A DNA stretch of 64,000 nucleotides from assembly GCA_012845835.1 (NCBI GenBank), contig JABAKD010000002.1, positions 7,372,603 through 7,436,602 on the forward strand, in the 5' to 3' direction. Source of the DNA: Undaria pinnatifida. Its lineage: Eukaryota > Sar > Phaeophyceae > Laminariales > Alariaceae. The position numbers and the translations under genes were made by a program. The notes under the pieces were generated by a model. The model did no database searches. It saw only the letters and a program-made list of their open reading frames with translations, and was not told where the DNA came from. Positions 46,028 through 56,698 of the stretch are shown here, piece after piece (position 1 is the stretch's first letter; every line of letters begins with the position of its first letter).

Positions 46028-46382
46028 TATTACGGTCATACCAGTACGAAAAGTGACCAAACGTAAAAAGGCAAGGAAGGGCAGTCGTCGTCGAAGCAGC
46101 AGCAGCAGCAGCAGCAGCACTGGCAGCAGCAAGTACCAGCAGCAGACCCCGGATTCTCGCGGATCGCAGCCCCTGCTGACAGACCTACCGCCCCAGTTGT
46201 GGGCTTGCTGCCGGAGGCGGCTCAGCTAGGCTGCTTGCCGGGGCTGGAGACTGCACAGATAGAAGATAGATACAGCAGTTACTAGTAGTAGCTAGCTCGA
46301 GAATTATCATACCAGTACGAAATGTGACCAAGCGTAAAAAAGCAAGAAGAAGAGCAGCCGTTGTCGAAGCAGCAGCGGCAGC

Positions 46383-46414
<32 letters not shown>

Positions 46415-46580
46415 CAGCAGCAGCAGCACCCTGGCAGCAGCAAGCACCAGCAGCAGCAGACAACGCATCCTCGGGGATCGCAGCCCCCGCTGACAGATCC
46501 ACCGCCGCGGCCCCAGTTGTGGGCTCGCTGCCGGAGGCGGCTCAGCTAGGCTGCTTGCCGGGGCCGGAGATTGCACTTGT
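46028..46580 (+). repeat. Tandem duplication of a CAG-rich block between the two GGGTC arrays
   Basis: Block 1 (46028-46263) and block 2 (46308-46580) both run from 'tcataccagtacgaaa' through CAG runs, 'gatcgcagcccc' and 'ccccagttgtgggct' to 'aggctgcttgccggggc'. Block 2 has more CAG/GCA triplets. Either strand gives low-complexity frames (polyglutamine/alanine, or leucine-rich on the minus strand); these are not taken as genes. Confidence 0.8.
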
Positions 46581-46840
46581 AAATTATAACTAGCTCGCTC
46601 GTCGGGTCGCTCGTCGGGTCGACCCGGTGGTCTAACGGTACGGGCATGTCCATGCATGTGGGTTGCGGTTTCTTTCCTATTTCTTGCGCGCACACCACAT
46701 GACATAATCATCAGCTGCAAACAATGCCGGTGAAAAACGCAGAGAACACGACATAATACTGGGAAAAGTACGAGGGACCCAGGACCAACCAACCGACCGA
46801 GGTATACATGCTTTGACCCGTGACTTTTTGACTTTGACCC

Positions 46841-47142
46841 GTGAGAAATGTCACGGGTCAAGTTAACGTGACCCGCCAGACGACCCGAATCTCGCGGGTC
46901 ACCCGGATTGTCGCGGGTCGGGTCGGGTCGGGTCAGGACGATTTCAAAATCTCGCGGGTCGGGTCGGGTCGGGTCAAGACATCTCGAAAATCTCGCGGGT
47001 CGGGTCGGGTCGGGTCAAGACGTCTCGAAAATCTCGCGGGTCGGGTCGGGTCGGGTCAAGACGTCTCGAAAATCTCGCGGGTCGGGTGGGGTCAGCTGAC
47101 CCGACCCGACCCGACCCGACCCGCGAGATTTGACCCGACCCG
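46841..47142 (+). repeat. GGGTC satellite array 2, 41 bp units, closed by an inverted unit
   Basis: Unit starts are at about 46910, 46951, 46992, 47033 and 47074, an exact 41 bp period in the centre. The spacer is 'aagacgtctcgaaaatctcgc'. It ends with 'gtcagctgacccgacccgac', the reverse-oriented unit, so the right end folds back on the array. Confidence 0.9.
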
Positions 47143-47960
47143 TGTTTCGTGTTTTTTAGGGAGGGAATGATTATTAAAACCTACTACGAGTATCAAATAC
47201 TCTCGCCGACTTAACAAAATATTCCTTAGGGTACCCCCCACGGACTTAACGGCGGTTTTTTTTCCGAATCCTGATATATATATCAGAAACTATATTTGGT
47301 TACGTGCTGCACACTATAGACTAATACATTGTGTGATGGCTTCACATTCAACCATTCTTTCTACCCGAGAGACCATGGCATAGGGTAGGGGAGGTAGCCC
47401 TGTTTTCAATGATGCTACAGGGTTTTCATCTCGCTCGCAAGAAGAGTGACCCTCTACCTCACGAAGAAAAAAATAATTTCGGCAATGTTTTTGGCGCGGC
47501 GTGTAGCTTACTGTTCCATATTATTGCGGATTCACATGGAAAATGTTATTCAAAACGACGCGAAACCTTACGATCGCAGAGGAGGGGAGCAGGGGAGTCA
47601 CTCGCGCGAGTGACCCCGCGTCACTTCAAGAAAAGGCCCTGAAAAGTGCCCCTCCTAGACCATAGCAACCGTCCCGAGTCATCCCACGGTAGGGGTTTCA
47701 CCTTCTGCGCCAAAAGTCGCTGGGCGATCGAGTTCCTCATGTATGTGAGGAACTGCCAGTCAATGTAGTAATTTCACGAGTGTATTATATTTTTGGACTG
47801 AGGAATAGAAGCTTGTTGGTCGAGTTGTGCGAACGAATGCCTTCGAAATCGTTTTTGGGGTGAGATATTGAGTTCCTCATGTGAGGAACTCAGGGACTTT
47901 CTGCTGCAACCCTATCGTGGGATGGCTCTCCCAACGAAATCAGGCCATCCAATGTTTTTT

Positions 47961-48361
47961 CGACGCGTGGTCTACGATAGAGATTCACCACTTTTTTTTT
48001 TTTCTAAAACTACTCCTCAATTTGGGAGCTTAAGACATTACCTCTTTCTCCCAAAAAACTGATTTGGAGAACAATAATTCTGCTGCCACCGAATGAAAAA
48101 TACCACACGGCTTAGGTACACGCCGGAGCTTAAGACATTACCTTTTTCTCCCAAAAAACTGATTTATTTGGAGAACAATAATTCTGCTGCCACCGAATGA
48201 AAAATACCACACGGCTTAGGTACACGCCCAGAGCCAAGAAAAAAAAAAATGACCTAGTTTTCCGACGATAGTATTGTTAGTAGGCTAAGGAGCCCCGTTA
48301 TTCAGAAACCGTTTTCGCCAAAAAAAGGTATACCTTATTACCTCTATCGTAGCACGCGTCG
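47961..48361 (+). mobile_element. Miniature element of the GGACGCGTGC family with internal 100 bp tandem duplication
   Basis: The ends CGACGCGTGG and CTCTATCGTAGCACGCGTCG pair. Inside, the segment 'ggagcttaagacattacctc' to 'ttaggtacacgcc' occurs twice in tandem (48026-48126 and 48126-48229), which accounts for the length of 401 rather than about 270 bp. Confidence 0.8.
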
Positions 48362-48768
48362 TGCTCTGATTCGTCATCCTAGAGAGTGATAGATTAACCG
48401 TTGGCAGGCTAAAATGCGCAGGGCGGCGGTCGGCGGTCTGGGTGGCGGCAACGCTAACCGGAACGCTAACCCTTACCCTTACTACCCTGACATAATTATG
48501 GGTCGACCCGTGCTTCGGATGCTGCTGTAGCTCGTGAAGTGCGGCCGTCGCGTCGTGGATGCTATTTTGGCCGTCGCCGTTAACCCATTTCCGAATCCTA
48601 AAGTGTTTTCCTAGTCCAGCTCCAAGTGTTTTGTTCCCCATGTCGGGAGTGCGGTGCCAAAAGGCCTAGTGCTGTGCTTTGGAAAGGCGCACACCGCCCA
48701 TATAATTTATCGTCTTGAAAACTCACCAAATATGTAAGGGGCTTCCATATCAGTGCGGGGTACCCGAC

Positions 48769-48902
48769 TTAACCCTTTCAGAGCCCCCCCCCCCCCCCCT
48801 TAACTAACCCCAAGTACCTTGTCGCCCTAAACTCCCCCCTCCCTATACTAATACGAAGTAGTTTGTCCCCCCCAAAAGGGTTTTCAGTTGTAAAGGCGTT
48901 AA
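48769..48902 (+). mobile_element. TTAA-flanked miniature element (piggyBac-like)
   Basis: TTAA at 48769-48772 and 48899-48902. Ends CCCTTTCAG and (complement of the right side) CGCCTTTAC. Longer than its relatives because of a C-run and a partial internal duplication ('taactaaccccaagta' / 'tactaatacgaagta'). Confidence 0.7.
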
Positions 48903-49571
48903 GATAGCCTCGGAACAGGCCGGTGTGTGCCCGCTCTTATCCCCGCACCGAGATTGGGTGTCATGTATGTTTTGACGTAGGCGTGACAGTCATAGGTTTT
49001 AAGGATAGGCGTCCCACTGCAAGACGTTTCAAGCTGGCTTGACCGCTCCTACTTTCGTTTTAGCTCAAGTCGGATACCCTACTGTACGTTGTGTTTTTGT
49101 TTTTCTTTGCGTCTTCACAATAGGTAATCATACAGTATTAGGGGTTCGCCGCGTTTTGCTCTGCGCTTGCTCGTGTACGTATGAGATACCACTGGGCCGC
49201 AGGGGTGTCGGCTTTTTGGGTCCACAGTTGTCAGGTTAGCTTGGCGGTGCGCATGTGGCAAGAGCCTATATATACAGCATGATCGCGATGGAGTTCCACC
49301 ATGTATGAGCTCTGCTGCACAGTCTCAAATCGTTTTGATTGTTTTACAACGAACGGTACGGCAAAAGCAGTACTTCCGAAAAGTACAACCTGATCGTACA
49401 TGGCTTTCTAGGCCTCTGGTGGTCTGGCATTCATTGTAGTCGCCTCCTACCGTCAAGATGCGTCGTGCAATACGTACCTGGTACGTCGCAAGAGTACAGA
49501 CAGAGGCGGTTTCCTTGTGTAGGTGCACCACGCTTAGTCACGGTCCTGGTACGTGTTATACTGGGATGATA

Positions 49572-51060
49572 TATATATTATAAAAATGAAAATACACTCC
49601 AGCTGTGAGATCGAAGATTTTGTCGAAACTCATCTTTGCAAGCTGTGTGTGATACTCCGATCGCGCGAATTACGGGTTGTGTGTCCTCATTAAGGATATA
49701 GGTCGGCGACTTCCCTTGAAACTACAGTGTAGCTATCAGGGTCAACAGGGTGATGTTAGGCAGTCTGTGCGCGGAAACTATAAAACCCGTTTCTGAGGGG
49801 GACAAAATCTGACAGCTGTGGAAGGAAATGCAGCAGTTTATCAAGTGAATCCTGTAAGTCGAATAACCGGTGAGGGGAGGGCGGAGTATTGAAGGACGTG
49901 GGGGCCTGGTTTTGATCAAAAGGGAGCGGGGTTGGAGGGGGGGGGAAGGGGGTGGGGGGGGGGGACGGGCGGGCAATTTGTGCGTGGAAGCTTTAAGCTC
50001 TTCAAGGGGGTAAATCTGACGGTTTTGGTAAAAAAAATGCACCAGTTTATCTTGGCGGGGGGGGGGGTTGGGGCGGGGGTGGGGCGGGTGGGGCAGCTCA
50101 ATCTGTGCGTAGAAACTTTACATTCTTTTAAGGGGATAAATATGACGGTTTTGGAAAGAATGCATCAGTTTATCATGTATATCCTGAGGTAAGTCGTACA
50201 ATCTGTGAGTAGAGAGAGGGCGGAGTGTTCGAGGGGGTGGGGGTGGGATGGGGTGGGGGGGTGGGGAGGTGGGGGGTGGGGGGTGGGGACGGGGGGGGGG
50301 GGGGGGGGGAAGGAAAGGCTTTAGGTGGCATATATGTAGGGGTTTATTGTACGTGTGGTGCTAGGTTTAGGCGATGGTGCGGGTGGTGGGGAAGGAAGGG
50401 GCGTTCGGGGCGGGGGGGGGGGGGAAGCAGCGGCATGGATGGCTCTAGAAAGATAATGAGGTGATATCCAGTGCGTGAAGTGTTTATTAATCTGGCGGAT
50501 TCCAATATTAGGTGGGGCGTTTGAGCAACGGAGAGCGAGAAGGGGGGAAGGGGGGGCGGGGGGAAATTTTTAGAAGGTTTAGGTCACATATAATATTCAA
50601 ATACACTCCGGCTGTGAGATCAAAAGATATGTAGGGGCTTGTTATACGCGTGGTGCTAGGTCTAGGCGATCGTGCGGGTGGTGGGAAAAGAGGGGGCGTA
50701 GCAGGGGGGGGTTGAGGGGGGTGGGGGGAAAGAACGGAAACTACGTCATGGATTGTCAGAGAGATAATGACGCGATATTAACTGCGTAGAGGTGTTTATT
50801 ACTCTGACCGATTTCGATTGTAAGTGGGGCGTTTGAACAAACTAGGCGGAACAAAAAAAGAAGAAAAAAAAGGGGGGGGGGGGGGATCGGGGCAGGGGGG
50901 GGGGGGGGGAAGGGGTGGGAGGGTTTTGAACAAGAGGGATCGGGGAAGGAGGAGGGGAGGGGGGGGGGGGGGGGGGGGCATTTCAATATGTGCGCGGAAA
51001 CTATAAATCCCTCAAGGGGACAAACCTGACGGTTGTAGCAAGGAGACATCCCTGTATATC
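49572..51060 (+). repeat. G-rich compound repeat element
   Basis: It starts with the CTCCGATCGCGCG short element (49572-49700), continues as in 38585-38997, and then repeats the module 'gcgtggaaactataaa / aaggggataaatatgacggt / atgcatcagtttatc' at 49765, 49980, 50105 and 50995, separated by long G runs (for example 49935-49965, 50230-50310, 50870-50910, 50945-50980). A second module, 'catatatgtaggggtttatt' + 'gtggtgctaggtttaggcga' + 'gataatgaggtgatatc', occurs at 50327 and 50628. G runs of four or more are dense enough for G-quadruplexes on the plus strand. Confidence 0.75.
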
Positions 51061-51195
51061 GTCTGCTTGGTAATGTTTACTATTCTAGAAGGTTTGGTGT
51101 AAGATGCAGTATGCAACCCAGTGTTTAAGTGTAGTAAATAACGTGTTAAATCTTCATAATTTGTTGTTGTACATGGATCGAAAGCTACAATATTT

Positions 51196-52060
51196 GTAGT
51201 TACCATTATTTTCTAACATCGCTAATAATAAGAAAAAGATACGTATTGCCAAATACAACAGGCGAGGTTATGTGGTCATGCACTGCTGTCACCGCCATCA
51301 TGTAGTTACCAATATTTTCTGACTTCGCTAATATTAAGAAAGAGATACGTATTGCCAAATACAACATGCGAGGTGATGTGGTCATGCACTGTCATGTCAC
51401 CGCCATTGAGCACTAGAGGGAGAAATGCGAATCGTCACTGTTTTTAAAAAAACGCTTGGTGTACACGCGCTCAATTACGTTACCTCGTTAGTCGTACTTC
51501 GCTTGGCATAGGTTGGGAGGCGATCATGCAGACGCTATGTACGAAATACCCTACGTAATGGGTTGGTAAGGTGGTTTACCGTAACTTTAACATATCTGCC
51601 TGTGCCTTTTCAAATTATTATTGTCTCAAATGTACGATTTCACGCCCATGATTTTTACCTTGCCGATGTGGGGCTCTGAGGTCGCCAATTCTAAGACAGA
51701 GATACATCTTACAAATACAGCAGGCGAGGTGGGTATGCGATGTCATATATATGCGATGTCACCACTATTGAACGCAAGGGTGACTTTACTTCGGTAGGCA
51801 TATGCTACTGCGTTTCGTAGAGGTTGTCTCACGTGGGCATGCGATGTCACCACTATTGAACGCGAGGGTGACTTTACGTCGTTAGGCATATGTTACTGCG
51901 TCTGGTATGGTAGAGGTTGTCAGGCAATCATGTAAACGGATGGAGGCACGAAATACCCTGCGTGATAGGTTGGTCGTGTGGTTTACTGCAGTGTTAACAT
52001 ATCTGTCTGTACTTCTTTTTCACATCATTATTATATAGTGTACGATTATACGTCCTGTTT
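51196..52060 (+). repeat. Nested tandem repeats (106 bp within about 400 bp)
   Basis: A 106 bp unit ('gtagttacca' to 'caccgccat') is repeated at 51196 and 51302. A longer module follows it ('gaaataccctacgtaatggg' to 'tgtacgatttcacgcc', 51542-51650) and is repeated at 51950-52055. The second long module contains its own duplication of 'gcgatgtcaccactattgaa' (51752 and 51842). No frame is maintained. Confidence 0.75.
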
Positions 52061-53140
52061 TCTCCCCACTGTTGTCGAAGATGTTGAGGTACTGTAGATG
52101 TCGCGTCCATGTCTGGTGCTCTTGTTAGTGGTCCTCATGAAAACATGCTCTAACGTGTAGTAGATGATCGCTGAGTGGTGTTCCTTTCCTTTACATTAAG
52201 CCAGGTAGTATATACTGAGTATATGCCAACGCAACCGCTTGCTTGAAAAACGACAAAGAAATTCCTCACACACCTGACACAGAGGAGACGCGGCCCGAAA
52301 GTTGTTCAGTATACCGACGGTCAGGAACAGGTTATCGAGCAGCGCACTTCATTTTCACTACCGCTCCTCACTCCACCTAAGACACTACGGGCATGCGTTG
52401 GACCCAGTTCGCTGATGCCCAAAACCATTTTCAAAGAAGGTGATGTGGTGGGCGAATGCTATAATGATTCGCGCTGCTGCGATTACCCCGTCTCTCGTTC
52501 GGTTTGTTCTTGCGTTCTTGATGAACCTGTCATTTGGCAACGAGCAGTTGTGACGCATTTTTAGGTTTGTGTAAAGACTCTGTGTAGACTATGTGATGTT
52601 TCTGACTCGTAGGGACCTCAATTTGGAACCCAGGGTATATGGGTTCCATCTTTTGACTGGGTTTCGTATGCGGACGTATATATGGTTTTAGTGTGTCGTG
52701 TGTCCGCGTGGTTTTTGCTACACGTGTACGTTTTGGTTATATGTATGAACGTTGTGATTGTCATGCACTGCTGTACCGGGTGTCACCTTTTAGTCGCCCG
52801 TGTCACGTGTGTCTTGCTTTCGTCTATACTACATTTAGGCAGGACACTCAATAAGATACAGTAAGCGCAGAAACAACAGGTGCGTTACTCCAGCGAGTGA
52901 CCTCGAGCCACTGCAACCGCCCGCCCTCCCCAAAAAATAAAGTGACCCCCGTGAGCCATCCCATAATAGCTGGTGTGCGGTAGATTCTAAGAATTTTCAG
53001 AGCTCCTAGCGTGAGGAGCTAGCTCAACATCTCACCCAAAACATGTCTTCGAAGGCGTTCGTTCGAGCAATCCGACCAAGCTTCTATGCCTTAAGTCTGG
53101 ATATATATATATATAATCGTTTCACGGCCATCCCACGGTA
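52060..53140. other. Region without recognisable gene or repeat
   Basis: Short frames only. 52880-53060 contains fragments of the palindrome family ('ccagcgagtgacctcgagcc') and 'cgaccaagcttctatg' shared with 54540. 53100-53118 is a (TA)n tract. Confidence 0.4.
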
Positions 53141-53159
53141 GCGGTGCAACAGAAAGTCC

Positions 53160-53475
53160 CTGAGCTCTCCTCACACACACGAGTAAGCTCATACATGCAG
53201 GATTCACTTGATAAACTGATGCATTTTCTTCCCCACAGCGGTCAGATTTTGTCGCCATCAAAAACGGGCTATATGGTTTCCGCGCACAGACGGACTAACA
53301 TCACCCTGTTGACCCTGATAACTACACGGTAGTTGCAAGGGGAGTCGCCGACCTATGTCCTCAATGAGGACACACAACCCGTAATACGCGCGATCGGAGT
53401 ATCACACACAGCTTGCAAATATGAGTTTCGACGAAAAATTCGATCTCACAGCTGGAGCGTATTTATATTTTTATT
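53160..53475 (-). repeat. Reverse copy of the short element plus its tail module
   Basis: The minus strand reads the short element (53475-53375), then 'cattgaggacataggtcggc', 'gggtcaacagggtgatgtta' and 'caagtgaatcctgcatg', in the same order as 38465-38760 and 49572-49860 but without the G-run tract. Confidence 0.75.
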
Positions 53476-53639
53476 CGAGCGAAACGAGTTTCTAATCTAC
53501 AACTGGGCCTCACAATATAGGCTCCCATAAAAAAAAAATAGTTTGCGTGCGTGTCTTCGACTAAACTTGATTTTAGTGTGGGATCATTTGATTTTAGACT
53601 GCAGGTTGAGTCAGACCACCACGGAGCAACAACGCACAC

Positions 53640-54240
53640 ACCACGGAGCAACAAAACACACAGCAGACCACACGGGCAAAAACAGCAGCACACACCGCTC
53701 ACACAGCCGGCACACAGCGCTCACACAGCGGGCAGCACACAGACAACGGGCGTAGTGGCCCACAGCGCTCACACAGCGGGCAGCACGCAGACAACGGGCG
53801 TAGTGGCCAATAGTTTGCACGTGCGTGTTTTCGATCGACACACACAGCAGACCACACGGGCAAAAACAGCAGCACACACCGCTCACACAGCCGGCACACA
53901 GCGCTCACACAGCGGGCAGCACACAGACAACGGGCGCAGCGGGCGACAATTGTGGCCAGCGGAGAGCGGGCATGGAGAGTGTCACACACACAGCAGACCA
54001 CACGGGCAAAAACAGCAGCACACACCGCTCACACAGCCGGCACACAGCGCTCACACAGCGGGCAGCACACAGACAACGGGCGTGGTGGCCAATAGTTTGC
54101 ACGTGCGTTTCTTCGATCGACACACACAGCAGACCACACGGGCAAAAACAGCAGCACCCACCGCTCACACAGCCGGCACACAGCGCTCACACAGCGGGCA
54201 GCACACAGACAACGGGCGCAGCAGGCGACAATTGTGGCCA
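53640..54240 (+). repeat. CACACAGC minisatellite with higher-order structure
   Basis: The core 'cagcagaccacacgggcaaa' begins at 53661, 53845, 53991 and 54127 (spacings 184, 146, 136). Each core is followed by 'accgctcacacagccggcac' and 'agcgggcagcacacagacaa'. Spacers alternate between 'caatagtttgcacgtgcg' + 'tcgatcgacacac' and 'gacaattgtggccagcggag'. A plus frame (53551-54357, rich in H, T, Q, S) stays open across all units, but so does much of the opposite strand, so the openness follows from composition. Confidence 0.85.
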
Positions 54241-54857
54241 GCGGAGAGTGGGCATGGAAAGTGTGTGCACACTAGGGGTGTGCCCGCTAAGTGTAGCTAC
54301 TGCTGTCTCGTGGTGAGAGTAGGTCATCATGGAGAGACGTCCGTTGGGGGCGATTGACCCAAACTCGGTCCGTGCGCCAACGCCAGAAAGGCGACAGCAT
54401 ACACTATGTCCCGTGGACGCACACGTCTGACGAAAGTTACATCTATCAGCTGTCGCTCGTTTTAGCGACAGCTATTGTATCTTAATATATATAAATAGCT
54501 CACCCGAAAAATGGCTTGAAAGGCATTCGTTCGCACAACCCGACCAAGCTTCTGTGATTTAGTCCTAAAACAATATGTGCTCCTGAAATCGCTTCACTAA
54601 CCGGTCGGTCCTCATATGAGGAGCTCAACCGCCCAGGTATACCTTTCTTTGGCGAAAAAAGTGCAACCCCTACCGTGGGGTGTGAAATGATTAAAATAGC
54701 CGCTAGTTCCTTATTGAGGGGCTCAATCGCCCAGGTATACGTTTTTTTGGCTCAACAAGTGCAACCCGTACCGCACTACACCGCACTGTACCGCACGATA
54801 GAGGGATGGCTCCCCTACACTATAGCATTGGTCGGTATGGATATTAGAAAATAAAAT

Positions 54858-55079
54858 TTGGGTGGGTCGGGTTGGCCTTGGATTGGAACAACGTTTGACG
54901 ACTTCAGTTATTCCTGTATCGCATGTTTTCTAGCGCCAACAGAAGCTGGAAATTGCGATCATCGCCCTATTTTCATTACTTGTAGGCTAGCGAGGACGGT
55001 GGAGGATTGTGCCTCTTACACGACACATGTTCTGGATTTCGAAACAAAGGAAATGGACAACGCCAGGCGACACATTTGA
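54858..55079 (+). pseudogene. Possible remnant of an endonuclease/exonuclease/phosphatase-type domain (LINE-like)
   Basis: The frame has TFDDFSYSCIACFLAPTEAG then NCDHRPIFITCRLARTVEDC. The CDHRPI stretch recalls the SDHxP motif that closes the endonuclease domain of apurinic-type retrotransposons, followed here by a linker-like stretch. The frame ends at 55079, and readable residues continue in the neighbouring frame (55009-55197, ETLVNSAKHRREFRIWHPH), which suggests a frameshift. No reverse transcriptase is seen downstream. Weak call. Confidence 0.25.
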
Positions 55080-55114
55080 AACTCTTGTAAATTCAGCAAA
55101 GCACCGGCGAGAAT

Positions 55115-55522
55115 TCAGAATCTGGCATCCCCATGCGAGCAAAATGCGAAACGGCGTAAAACGACCTGGGGGGCTTTATACCTGGAGTCGGGACTAACGA
55201 ACGGCGCCGACAGGTTTTGGCATTTCTTAGTGGGCGTGCATTGTATTCTTCCGTAGGGTTTAACATCTGTCTTGTGAGGCTCCTCGGCTTTAAGGATCTC
55301 CATGCCCCATCCGGAACCCGAATTTGCGACATAATTCAGGATTAACCCGATGGATACAATCTCATAGCGCCCAGATACCGGGCGTCTCCAACACCAGACT
55401 GAGGCTATGGTAAGGGGGTATCCGCTACCGGGTTTTGCGGCGATCGCACGAGTGACTATCTGCACCTCACCGACACAACTACGTTGGGCAATTTTTTGGC
55501 GAAGCGTAGCTTGCCATTCCAT
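55115..55522 (-). other. Unassigned open frame
   Basis: 135 codons on the minus strand with partly protein-like content (VANSGSGWGMEILKAEEP; DVKPYGRIQCTPTKKCQNLS). Its first third overlaps the palindrome-family element at 55455-55660, so a gene starting there is unlikely; 55115-55440 could be a fragment. Confidence 0.2.
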
Positions 55523-55660
55523 TCGGAATTGAATATCGCGTGAACAACACGAAATGTTCGAGACCGCAAAGGAGCAAAGAGGTCACTCGCGCGCGAGTGA
55601 CCCAAGCCACTGCAGAAAAAGCCTGCAAAACAAGGAACTCTCCCCTACCGCAGCCGTTGT
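55455..55660 (-). repeat. Palindrome-containing miniature element (reverse)
   Basis: Plus-strand order is reversed relative to 285-480: 'ctgcacctcaccgacaca', 'gaagcgtagcttgccattcc', 'gagaccgcaaaggagcaaag', 'gtcactcgcgcgcgagtgac', 'ccctaccgcagcc'. It lies immediately upstream of the EsV-1-7 array. Confidence 0.65.
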
Positions 55661-55770
55661 CATCAGGTTTACGCAGCACATTCCGAAAGCCCTCTATTCC
55701 CCTGGCGTTCTTCGCTCAACGCCCCCGCTGTGCACGGCAGATATCTCACCACCACAACTCTTTTGCGGGA

Positions 55771-56619
55771 ATGAGTGGTTGCGCTCGTGCCACCTACACG
55801 AAAAAAGCAAGTTTCAATTTCGAGGGCAAGAAAAAGGCGACGTGCTGCAAGGAACATGCTGACCAGGGCACGGTAAACGTCTTCAACAAGCGGTGCTTAC
55901 GTCCCTCCTGTATCCGACGGCCGTGCTATAACTTCGACGACAGCAAGACGGCGGCGTACTGCCGGCTACATGCTAGAGGCGACAGGGTGGACGTCCTAAG
56001 CAAGCGATGCTCTCGTGAATGTTGCACGATGCGACCGAGCTAAACATTTGTGGGCAACAAGATGGCAGCGTACTGCAAACAGCATGCTGAGGGTGGTATG
56101 ATAAACGTCCGGCACCGTACTTGTGCGCATGAGTCCTGAACCAAACGGCCGAGCTACAATGTCGAAGGCAGCAAGGCGGCGGGTTACTGAATGGAACACG
56201 TGGAACCAGGCATAGTGAGCGTCCTCAACAAGCGTTGGTCTGACGGCGCTTGCAACAGACAGCCTAGCTTCAACATCCGGGGAAGCGAGATTTCGCTGTT
56301 TTGCAAGAAGTATGCTGGTGACGGCATGGTAGACGTTTGCAGCCGGCGTTGCTCGTACAAATCTTGCACGATACGGCCGAGCTTCAACATGGAGGGCAGC
56401 AAAGCGGCTGTGCGCTGCCAAAAGCATGCCGAGGATGGGATGTTAGATGTCAGCAGCAGCCGCTACTCACACGACGGCTGCAACAAGTGGCCGAGCTTCA
56501 ATGTCGACGGCAGCAAGACGGCGGCGTACTGCAAACCCCATGCTAGCGACGGGATGATGAGCGTCGCAAACACGCGGTGACGAACGCGTCACTCCTGCAT
56601 GAAGGACCCGCTCGATTGA
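55771..56619 (+). pseudogene. EsV-1-7 repeat protein gene, interrupted by in-frame stops
   Basis: From ATG 55771 the frame holds seven EsV-1-7 repeats plus the start of an eighth, spaced C-X4-C-X16-C-X2-H-X12. Repeat 2 is canonical (CLRPSC, then C-RL-H after 16 residues); repeat 6 is also canonical. Repeats 1, 5 and 7 each have a substituted cysteine (Y, W, Y), and repeat 5 has Y for His. Stops in the same frame are TAA 56041 (an aromatic position in repeat 3), TGA 56137 and TGA 56188 (both at cysteine positions of repeat 4) and TGA 56578 (where repeat 8 should start with Cys); a final TGA is at 56617. No frameshift breaks the register over about 850 bp. EsV-1-7 proteins are a brown algal family with putative zinc-binding repeats; the IMM protein controlling basal cell fate in Ectocarpus belongs to it. 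With these stops the locus is most simply a decaying paralogue. Introns removing each stop are unlikely because the repeats continue through them. Confidence 0.85.
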
Positions 56620-56698
56620 AGTCCACTGCTAACGAGAGCTGCAACAGGGGTGTAGACCTTTTGGTCTAAACGGTTTACTTTCTGACTGCTCCTTAACC

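Noticed and set aside
46307..46861. 184-residue minus-strand frame with a leucine/cysteine-rich hydrophobic stretch
   Set aside because: The hydrophobic run is the complement of CAG repeats; the frame spans a tandem CAG duplication and has no conserved domain.
53551..54357. 268-residue repeat protein
   Set aside because: Kept only as a minisatellite: no start context, no signal peptide, and the opposite strand is also open across the units.
55540..55770. Extending the EsV-1-7 protein upstream of 55771
   Set aside because: The open frame continues upstream, but 55455-55660 is a palindrome-family miniature element, so the residues there are repeat translation rather than protein.
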